Of a stretch of 36,064 nt of DNA, positions 22,130 through 30,100 are shown piece after piece; the first letter of the stretch is position 1; each line of letters opens with the position of its first letter. Source of the DNA: Myxococcus vastator (GTDB lineage Bacteria; Myxococcota; Myxococcia; Myxococcales; Myxococcaceae); NCBI RefSeq assembly GCF_010894475.1, contig NZ_JAAIYB010000027.1:1-36064 (forward strand), in the 5' to 3' direction. The translations under genes and the position numbers were made by a program. The notes beneath the pieces were generated by a model that saw only the letters and a program-made list of their open reading frames with translations, did not search any database and was not told the DNA's origin.

Positions 22130-23935
22130 ATGACTCCTTCTCGATTGCTGCTGTGCCTGCCGCTGCTGAGCCTGTGGGCTTGTGATGGAACCCAGGCGGA
22201 GCGGCCCCCATCCCTCCAGGACCCTCCGAGCGTGGAGAATCCACGACTTCCGCCTGGCGAGGAGGAGCCGCCGCCGACGCAGCCACCGCCGCCCGTGGAC
22301 CCGCCTCCTGTCGACCCGCCGCCGGTGGAGCCGCCTCCCGAGCCGCCTCCGCCCGTGCCGGAGACAGAGCGGCCCTTCGCGATGCCGCCGGTGCAGACGT
22401 CGGTGCCGCAGTACGAGCTCATCATCCCCGAAGAGACGATGCGGATGTTCGAGGCGGACCCTTGGACACCGGAGCAGGACGGCCTCTTCAAGGCGAACGG
22501 GACGACGTACCGCGTGCAGGTGCGCCTGCGGGGCGCCTCCGCGCGCTTCTTCCCGAAGAAGAGCTGGAACGTGAGCTTCGAGGACGGCGTGCGCTTCGAG
22601 GGGCGGACGTCACTCAACCTCGTGGCCGAGTACGCAGACGCGACGCTGCTGGCGGAGAAGCTCGCCTTCGACCTGCTGGAGGCCATGCGCGTCCCCGCGT
22701 CGAAGGGCACGCTGGTGCGGCTCGACGTCAACGGCGTGTACCAGGGCGTGTTCCTGGAAATCGAGCAGGTGAACAAGGCCTTCCTGCGAGCGCACGCCTA
22801 CGCCGACACGGATGCAACCATCTACCGGTGCGGCTGGAAGGACTGCGAATTCAAGATGGTGAAGGTGCCGTACCAGGGTGACTGGGCGAAGAAGACGAAC
22901 GAGTCCCAGCCGGACGACAAGCTCTGGGAGATGGTAGGCGCCATCAACCACACGCCCGAGCCCCAGCTCGTCAGCGAGCTGGAGAAGCGCTTCGAGCTGG
23001 AGCACTACCTGCGCGCCATGGTGATGGACGCGCTGATGTCCAACAACTACGTGGAGGACTCGGAGAGCTACTTCATCTACGACCGCGCGGTGGCGAAGTG
23101 GTCCTACGTCCCGTGGGACCTCAACAACGTGGACTCGCGCTGGTGGTACCCCATCAGCGTGGAGGACATGAGCCAGAGCACCAGCAACATGCGCCACCCG
23201 CTGTTCAGCTTCACCCTCACCGACGCCTGGGTGGCGAAGATGTACGAGCAGCGCAAGCTGGAGACGGCCTCGTACCCCGGCTACCTGCCGGTGTTCTCCA
23301 ACCTGGCCACCCGCGTGGTGATGAACCCCGTGCTGCGCGAGCGGCTGGAGGCGCGGCTGGACAAGGCGATGGAGGAGCTCTTCACCAGCGAGGTGATGGA
23401 CGCGCACATCGACCAGCTCCATGCGCTCATCGACCCGCACATGCGTGACGACCCCTTCATGGACTACGGCCGCTTCTCCGCGGGCCGCGCCTACCTGAAG
23501 CGCTACGTGCGCGAGCGCCGCGGCTTCATCTTCAAGGAGCTGGAGCGGCTCGCGGAGCAGCGGCCCACGCTGGTGCTGGAGGCCGTCCACCCGCGCGAGG
23601 GCTGGGTGGAGGTGGGCAACCGCACCTCGGCGCCCCTCTCCCTGGCGGGCATGGTGCTGACGACGCAGCTGCGCATCAGCCTGGCGCAGAGCCCCAGCCA
23701 CCTGCCCACCCAGGTGCGCGCGCCCATCGGCGCGGTGCTGCCGGAGCTGACGGTGGCCCCGGGGCAGCGCGTCCGCCTCAGCGCCGCGCAGCTGGGCATC
23801 CAGATGCCCGTCAACGGAGAGATTGGCCTCTTCGACGGGCGCTCCGTGGTGGGCGTGAAGGACCTGCTCTTCTACGGCGACCTGGGCGCGGGCAGGCGCT
23901 ACGAACGCGGCGCGCGGGGCTGGGAAGTGCGCTGA
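22130..23935 (+). CDS. CotH-kinase-domain lipoprotein
   Basis: The product is 601 residues. The lipoprotein signal ends in LWAC (Cys18), followed by a Pro-rich linker (residues 25-80) with repeated PPPV units that can span a layer of envelope. Residues of about 95-430 are a CotH domain: LRGASARFFPKKSWNVSF is the usual R-G-x-S-x-x-F-x-K-K-S start, then ADATLLAEKLAFDLLEAM, VNGVYQGVFLEIEQVNKAFL and YVPWDLNNVDS. CotH proteins are atypical kinases; in Bacillus CotH phosphorylates spore-coat proteins. The C-terminus (LEAVHPREGWVEVGNRTSA) looks like a lamin-tail type beta-sandwich, often linked to CotH. Asp follows the lipidated Cys, which may affect sorting. ATG 22130 begins the signal peptide; no good ribosome site is visible. 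Confidence 0.9.
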   Translation: MTPSRLLLCLPLLSLWACDGTQAERPPSLQDPPSVENPRLPPGEEEPPPTQPPPPVDPPPVDPPPVEPPPEPPPPVPETERPFAMPPVQTSVPQYELIIPEETMRMFEADPWTPEQDGLFKANGTTYRVQVRLRGASARFFPKKSWNVSFEDGVRFEGRTSLNLVAEYADATLLAEKLAFDLLEAMRVPASKGTLVRLDVNGVYQGVFLEIEQVNKAFLRAHAYADTDATIYRCGWKDCEFKMVKVPYQGDWAKKTNESQPDDKLWEMVGAINHTPEPQLVSELEKRFELEHYLRAMVMDALMSNNYVEDSESYFIYDRAVAKWSYVPWDLNNVDSRWWYPISVEDMSQSTSNMRHPLFSFTLTDAWVAKMYEQRKLETASYPGYLPVFSNLATRVVMNPVLRERLEARLDKAMEELFTSEVMDAHIDQLHALIDPHMRDDPFMDYGRFSAGRAYLKRYVRERRGFIFKELERLAEQRPTLVLEAVHPREGWVEVGNRTSAPLSLAGMVLTTQLRISLAQSPSHLPTQVRAPIGAVLPELTVAPGQRVRLSAAQLGIQMPVNGEIGLFDGRSVVGVKDLLFYGDLGAGRRYERGARGWEVR

Positions 23936-23956
23936 GCGCGGAGGCGCGCCTCACCT

Positions 23957-23993
23957 GCGCGCGGCGCTCCTGGACTCCGGGGGCGCCGCGCGC
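23957..23993. terminator. Strong perfect hairpin at convergent gene ends
   Basis: GCGCGCGGCGC (23957-23967) and GCGCCGCGCGC (23983-23993) are perfect 11-bp arms; the stem can lengthen inward by a U-G and two C-G pairs. It fills the 63-base gap between the CotH gene and pbpC, which converge, and should stop transcription from both sides. There is no U-tract. Confidence 0.75.
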
Positions 23994-23998
23994 GTGTC

Positions 23999-26368
23999 TC
24001 AGGGCCGCATGCGGACCTCCAGCGTCCGCTTCGCGCTCAGTCCCCGGTCATCGGTGACGAGAATCTCGTGGGAGCCCACGGACGGCGTCCACCACACGCG
24101 CTCATCGGCGCGCGCCGTCCCCAGCAGGGCCCCGTCCACGAACCACGTCAGCGCCCGCTCGTGTGAGGCCTCCGCCTCCAGCGGCACCTCCTGTTGCGAA
24201 GCCGGGACGCCGGGAATCAGCACGGCCACCTGTCCCGGCGCGGGGGAGACGATGGACGGGGCCGCGCGCGCGCCTCCCGGTTCGCAGCCGGGCGCGGCGG
24301 CGGGCGGCTCCGGCAGGCGCCGGTGCTGCTCCTCCAGCCAGCGGCGGATGGTGGCCGGCCACGTCACGTACACCCGCGTCTGCGTCTTCCGCCCCGTCCG
24401 GCACATGGGGCCCACCGACAGCCCCGTGGCCACGTCCACCTCCACGTGCTGGTGGTACGGGCAGCGCGCGGTGGGCACCGCCGAGCGCCGCGCGTAGACG
24501 TGCTTGCGCTGCACGCAGGCGTCCGTTGGCAGGTGCCCCGAATAGGCGCAGACCTCCACCACGGCCAGGTCATTCGGTGGATTCACGCGCTCGTCCGGAA
24601 GGTTGAGGCCGCGCGGGCCCACGCCCTCCAGGATGTCGAACAGCACCGGCCCCGCCGCGTCCGCGCCCACCAGGTGCACGCTGGGCGTGTGGTCGAAGTT
24701 CCCCAGCCAGACGACCGCCGTGTGCCGGGGCCCCGAGCCCGCCGCCCACGCGTCGCGGTGGCCGAAGCTGGTGCCCGTCTTCCAGTGCACGCGCGCCGGC
24801 ATGCCCGTCAGCCGCCGGCGCGCCGGGAAGTCCGGCCGGTCCTTCAGCGACAGCGCCTGGCGCGTCAGCCAGGCGGCGCCAGGGGACAGCACCTCCACCG
24901 GCTCGCCCGCCTCCTCGTCCAAGAGGAGCCGCAGGGGCGGCGCGCGCCCATCCCCCGCGAGCGCGACGTAGACGCCCGCGAGCTCCAGCGGCGTCAACTC
25001 GATGCCACCCACCGCCGCGGACAGGCCGTAGTAACCGGGCTCCTGCACCAGGCTGGTGACCCCCGCCGCTTGCAGGGCGCCCAGGAAGCGCTCCACGCCC
25101 ACGCGCTCCAGGAGCCGCACGAAGGGCATGTTGAGCGACTGGGACAGCGCGTACTCCAGGCGCACCAGCCCCTGGAAGCGGCCGTCGAAGTTGCGCGGCG
25201 CATAGCCGCCGTAGGCCGTGGGCACGTCCGCCACCAGCTGCTCCGGCCCCACCATCCCCAGGTCGATGCCCATGGCATACAGCAGGGGCTTGAGCGCCGA
25301 GCCCGGCGAGCGTGGCGTGGCGAAGCCGATAATCTGCCCGCCGTGCCGCGGGTCGAAGAAGTCGAAGTTGCCCACCAGCGCGAGCACCTCCGCCTGCTGC
25401 CGGTCCACCACCACCGCCGTCCCGTTGTGGATGCCCCGCGGCGCCAATCCCAGCGACGCGTCCCGCATCAACCGCTCCACCATCCGCTGCGTGCCGGCCT
25501 CCAGCGTGGTGCGCAGCCGGGCCTGCTCCGGCCGCTGCGTGCGCAGCCACACCGCCACGTGCGGCGCCTCGCGGGGGAAGGGCGTCAGGTCCGTGGGCAC
25601 CGGCGTGTCGCGCACCTCGCGCAGCACCGTCCGCGCCGACACACGGGCCGCCTCGGGCCCTCGGGGAAGCGCGTCCACGTCCAGCAGCCTGCGCGCCACG
25701 CCGTCCCGCGCCGACTTCAGCCGGGACGTGTTCCGCGCCGTGGGGAAGCGCCGGTTCGGGTTCTGCGGCACCGCCAGCAGCGTGGATATCTCCGCGGGGC
25801 TCAGGTTCGTCGCGGTGTGGCCGAAGTACGCCAGCGCGGCCGCCTCCACGCCCTCCACGTTGCGCCCATACGGCACGAACTGGAGATAGGCCGCGAGCAC
25901 CTCCTGCTTGGACAGCCGCGCCTCCAACTGCATCGCCCGGAAGGCCTCGATGACCTTCGACGTGAAGGTGCGGGGCCGCGGCTCCAGCACGCGGACCAGT
26001 TGCATCGTCAAGGTCGAGGCGCCCGACACCCGCCGCCCCGTGGACAGGTTGCGTGCCGCCGCGCGCAGCACCGCCAGCGGGTCCACGCCCGGGTGGTGGA
26101 AGAAGCGCTTGTCCTCCAGCGCCAGCAGGGCCTGGACATAGTCCGGGTCCACGCGCTCCACCTGCGTGGGGATGCGCCAGCGCTCGTCCGGGGCCAGGAA
26201 GACATGGGCCGGCGTGCCGTCCCGGTACTCCATCACCACCGACGCGGGCGCGAAGAGCCGGGCCGGCAGGGGCACGCGCCAGGCCGCCACCCACGCGGCC
26301 ACGGCGAGGCCCAACAACCCCAGGCCCGCGGGCAACAGCTTCCGGATGATTCGACGGGCACGGCTCAT
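23999..26368 (-). CDS. pbpC: Penicillin-binding protein 1C (glycosyltransferase/transpeptidase)
   Basis: The product is 789 residues. The N-terminus is basic with one membrane anchor (about residues 12-30). A GT51 glycosyltransferase domain follows, with catalytic Glu85 in ALEDKRFFHHPGVDP and GASTLTMQLVR. The transpeptidase domain has SALK (Ser357 nucleophile), SLN and KTGT, so all three penicillin-binding motifs are intact. The C-terminal 90 residues are the BiPBP_C beta domain usual for PBP1C. The enzyme polymerises peptidoglycan in the periplasm. In E. coli pbpC lies next to the alpha-2-macroglobulin gene yfhM; here a phospholipase-D gene stands between. ATG 26368 is chosen; ATG 26389 would add seven residues and neither has a clear ribosome site. 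Confidence 0.95.
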   Translation of the reverse strand: MSRARRIIRKLLPAGLGLLGLAVAAWVAAWRVPLPARLFAPASVVMEYRDGTPAHVFLAPDERWRIPTQVERVDPDYVQALLALEDKRFFHHPGVDPLAVLRAAARNLSTGRRVSGASTLTMQLVRVLEPRPRTFTSKVIEAFRAMQLEARLSKQEVLAAYLQFVPYGRNVEGVEAAALAYFGHTATNLSPAEISTLLAVPQNPNRRFPTARNTSRLKSARDGVARRLLDVDALPRGPEAARVSARTVLREVRDTPVPTDLTPFPREAPHVAVWLRTQRPEQARLRTTLEAGTQRMVERLMRDASLGLAPRGIHNGTAVVVDRQQAEVLALVGNFDFFDPRHGGQIIGFATPRSPGSALKPLLYAMGIDLGMVGPEQLVADVPTAYGGYAPRNFDGRFQGLVRLEYALSQSLNMPFVRLLERVGVERFLGALQAAGVTSLVQEPGYYGLSAAVGGIELTPLELAGVYVALAGDGRAPPLRLLLDEEAGEPVEVLSPGAAWLTRQALSLKDRPDFPARRRLTGMPARVHWKTGTSFGHRDAWAAGSGPRHTAVVWLGNFDHTPSVHLVGADAAGPVLFDILEGVGPRGLNLPDERVNPPNDLAVVEVCAYSGHLPTDACVQRKHVYARRSAVPTARCPYHQHVEVDVATGLSVGPMCRTGRKTQTRVYVTWPATIRRWLEEQHRRLPEPPAAAPGCEPGGARAAPSIVSPAPGQVAVLIPGVPASQQEVPLEAEASHERALTWFVDGALLGTARADERVWWTPSVGSHEILVTDDRGLSAKRTLEVRMRP

Positions 26369-26401
26369 GAGGCGATGAATCCCTGGCATATGCTACGCGC
26401 G

Positions 26402-27085
26402 ATGAATGCCTTTGAAATCGACGCCATCCTGACGTCCATCCTGGACGACCGGCGGCTCACACCCACCGAGCGGCAGGCCTTGCAGGCCGTCCTGGCGGAG
26501 CGGCGGGCAGGCGAGGCCCTGCTCACCCTCTTCCGCTCCCGGGCCTTCGCCCTGGCGCGAGCGTCGATGAAGGACGCGCGCTCCCGGGAGGTCATCTCCT
26601 GGCTGGAGGAGACGGTGCAGGCGCTGCACGCCCCCGAGCCCGAGCAGACGTCGCGCATGGAGGCGCACTTCTCTCCGGGCGAGGGCCCGCTCAACGCCAT
26701 CGTCCAGCAAATCCAGTCGGCGCGCGGTTCCATCGACGTCTGCGTCTTCACGGTGACGGATGACCGCATCACCCGCGCGCTGCTGGAGGCCCACCGGCGC
26801 GGCGTGCGGCTGCGGATGGTGAGTGACGATGACAAGGCCATGGACCCGGGCTCCGACATGGAGCGGCTGGGGGACGCCGGCATCCCCGTCCGCCTGGACA
26901 GAACGTCCGCGCACATGCACCACAAGTTCGCCGTGTTCGACCGGCTGCGGCTGGTGACGGGCAGCTACAACTGGACGCGCTCGGCCGCCGAGTACAACCA
27001 CGAGAACGTCCTGGTGTCCGACGACGCGCGGCTGGTGCAGCCCTTCAGCCGCGCGTTCGACGCGCTGTGGGAGACGCTCGGCTAG
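26402..27085 (+). CDS. Phospholipase-D-family protein with one HKD motif
   Basis: The product is 227 residues. The N-terminal 85 residues are helical and charged (LTPTERQALQAVLAERRAGE). Residues 95-225 are a single PLD domain with HHKFAVFD (His173, Lys175, Asp180) and GSYNW after it. One-motif members act as dimers, as Nuc nuclease and mitochondrial PLD6 do, cutting phosphodiester bonds in nucleic acid or lipid. There is no signal peptide, so it is cytosolic. It lies between pbpC and the macroglobulin gene on the opposite strand, with only 33 bases to the pbpC start. The start is uncertain: ATG 26402 is conservative, while 26375 or 26390 would add nine or four residues. The substrate is unknown. 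Confidence 0.85.
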   Translation: MNAFEIDAILTSILDDRRLTPTERQALQAVLAERRAGEALLTLFRSRAFALARASMKDARSREVISWLEETVQALHAPEPEQTSRMEAHFSPGEGPLNAIVQQIQSARGSIDVCVFTVTDDRITRALLEAHRRGVRLRMVSDDDKAMDPGSDMERLGDAGIPVRLDRTSAHMHHKFAVFDRLRLVTGSYNWTRSAAEYNHENVLVSDDARLVQPFSRAFDALWETLG

Positions 27086-27096
27086 GAGCGTCTCCC
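27069..27096. terminator. Perfect 11-bp hairpin over a stop codon, bidirectional terminator
   Basis: GGGAGACGCTC (27069-27079) and GAGCGTCTCCC (27086-27096) are perfect arms around GGCTAG, which holds the stop of the phospholipase-D gene. The macroglobulin gene ends at 27108 on the other strand. No U-tract follows on either side. Confidence 0.75.
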
Positions 27097-27107
27097 CGCG
27101 CCGCGCG

Positions 27108-30100
27108 CTACAGCAGGTTGTCCTTCCACGGCCCGGACACCTGAACCGTCCGGCCCGGCTCACGCGCCCACAGGCGCGGGTCATACATGGCCTCCGCCTC
27201 CGCCGACGGCAGCGTGAAGGCACCCGCCGTCACCGCGCGCACCGCGTAGACGACCTTCTTCGACTCGCGAGGCCCCAGGCTGCCGAACACCTCCATCCGG
27301 TCATCGCGGATGTTCACGTAGTCCGCGGACCACAACGACGCCGGGTCCACCCAGTCGGTGGCGCCGCCCCGGCCCAGGCGCGCGTTCTCGATTTCCCAGC
27401 CCGCCGGCAGCCGGTCCACCAGGGCGATGTTCTGCACGCGCTCGGCCGTGGTGTTGCGGATTTCCAGCTCCACGTAGACGAGGTCCGCCAGCGCCACCGG
27501 GGCCTGCCCCATGGCCAGCTCCGTGCCGTCCAGCTTGCGCCAGGTGCGGGTGAGCGCCAGGCCGTCGCCGCCCGTGCGGGGCTTGCTGTCCGAGCGCACG
27601 CCCTCGCTGCTGAGCACGAGGTACAGCCGCCCCTCGTCCTTGGACGTCACCTCCAGTTGGAGCCCCTGCCGCTCGCTGGCGCGGGCCAGCGCCCACGTCC
27701 GGTCCGACGAGCGCACCGTCTTGTCCTGCACCGGCGTCAGCACCTTGCCGTCCGCCTTGAGCACGGGCGCGGAGAACCGGGTGGACGTGCCCTGCAGCCG
27801 CTTGCCCAGGCCGGTGATGCCCCACACCAACTCCTGCGTCGTGTACCAGCTGCTGTGGTGCGCCTGGAGGGACTCGGCCACCATGCGCGCCAGCGGCTCG
27901 CCCGCCGCGTCCTTGCCGAACAAGTCCTGGAAGGTGCTCAGCATGAAGCCGCGGCGGCGCCGGTCCGAATAGAAGGACCAGTCGTTCTTCCGCTCGTCGG
28001 TGACGGGCGACAAGTCGGGGTTGCGCAGCTCCTTCTCGTAGCGCCGGTCGCCCGCCAGCCACAGCGAGGCCTTGAGCATGTAGTCCCGCTCCTGCTCCTC
28101 GCCCGTGAGCGCCTGCTTCTGCGCCCGCGCCGCCAGCGCGTCCACCATCTTCTGCACGCGCGCCTTGCGGCCCTTGCCGGCCACGGAGAGGACGTAGTGC
28201 ATGTAGGCCTCCGCGCTGTCCGTGTACATGGCGTCGCGGCCCTGGCGGCCCTCGAGCTTGTTCAGCTCGGTGGACATCCACGTGAGGGCGTCGCTCAGCC
28301 GGTCCTGCGGCACGGGGTACTTCAGCTTCTGCGCGTCCAGCAGCATGTGCGTGGCATACGCCGAGCCCCAGCCCACCGGCTCCGTGGCGCCCGGCCAGTA
28401 GCCGAAGCCGCCCGACGGCGTCTGCATGGACAGGACGCGGTTGATGCCCGCCAGCACCATGTCACCCACGGACGCACCCCGGGTCAGCGTGGGGTCCACG
28501 TCGTTCACCAGCTCGGACACGTACAGCAGCGGCCGGGTGGAGGACGTCGTCTGCTCCACGCAGCCGTAGGGGTATTGCACCAGGTACGAGAGGTGCTGCA
28601 GCGAGCGCGCGTACGGGTTGGCCGTCACCCACAGCGTGGAGCGCTCCGTCGTGGGCACCCAGCCCTGGAGGTACCGCGACACGTCCGTCGTCCCCTGCGC
28701 CAGCTCAAGCTGCTGCACCCGGCGCTCGCGCGGGCCCGCCGGAGACAGCGGCACGTCCAGTGACTCCCGCGAGGTATGGCCGCCGCCCTCCACGGTCACC
28801 GACAGCCGCGCCGCGCCCACCGCCTGCACCGCGCGGGCCTGGAAGACGAAGGTGTGGGACTTGCCGTCCGCCACCCGCGCCGTGCCCTCGCTCTTGCCCA
28901 GGAGCTGAAGCGGTGACGTGGCCGCCGCGGGCATCACCAGCCCCGGCACCGGCAATGACTCCGCGTGGAGCGTCACCTTCACGTCCTGCGCCTTGCCGGA
29001 CAGGTTGGTGACGAAGACGGGCACCTGGATTTCGTCGTGCTGCGTGAGAAAGCGCGGCAGCGTCGTCTGGAGCACCAGCGGGTCGCGCACCAGCACCTGG
29101 GCGCTGGCGCGGCCGATGCGCTGCGGCCCCGCCGTCACCGCCATCACCCGCACCGCGCCGCGGTACTGGGGCAGCTTGAAGGGCACGCGCAGCTTGCCGT
29201 TGGCCGGCACCGGAAGCAGGCCGCTCCACAGCGCCACCGGCTTGACGGGCTGCACGCGGCCGTCCGCGCCGCCCTCGCCGTCACCACCCGTGGAGCGGGA
29301 CGCGCCTCCCGGCGGCACCAGCAGCGTCCAGCCCAGCGTCTCGTAGGTTTCCACGCCCAGCGCCCGCCGGGCGAAGAGCTGCTTCTGCGGGTCCGGGCTC
29401 TGGAAGCGCGTGAGGGAGAGGATGCCCTCGTCCACCACCGCGATGGTGGCGAAGGTGGGGCCTTCCTGCGGGCCCAGCTCCAGGTCCACCGTGAAGGTGT
29501 CGTTGGAGCGCACCTCCTTGGGCACGTTCATCGTCACCGACTGCGTGTACTCCACCGGCTCCAGCGTGACGCTGCCCACGCCGAAGGCGCGGTCCGGCAT
29601 GAAGGCCTCGGCGGACTCCAGGTGCGGGTCCTTCACCAGGAAGGCGCTCACATACACGTTGGGCGCGAAGGCGGACGGCGTGAAGCTCCACGTCACCTCG
29701 CCGGGCTCCACCGCCACCCAGTGGGAGGCGAGCACGCGGTCCGTCTCCGCGGTGAAGAGCATGCGGCCCTTGTAGGGCGACTTCAGCTTCACGGTGATGG
29801 CCTGCCCCACGCGCCCCTTCGCCGGCAGCGCCAGGTCCAGCGACGTGGGCTTGAGCGGGCGCGGCGTCTGGTCCACGCGCGAGCCTTCACCCCACCAGTA
29901 GTACCGGCCCTCCCCTTCCAGCTCCAGGTCCGTCTGGGCCCCGCCCGAGCGCGCGCGCACGATGTAGCCCGCGGCGTCCGCGCCCGGCGTCACGTCCAGC
30001 GAGAAGTGGCCGTCCTTCACGGTCACCGTGGAGCGACCCTCGCGCACCGGGCGCAGGTAGCGCTGGTAGCGCTCGTAGCCCTCGTTCTCGTCGTAGAAGG

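Noticed and set aside
24194-26401. Plus-strand frame running into the phospholipase-D gene
   Set aside because: It is antisense to pbpC, with no domain and the same shadow composition; only the part from about 26402 is a gene.
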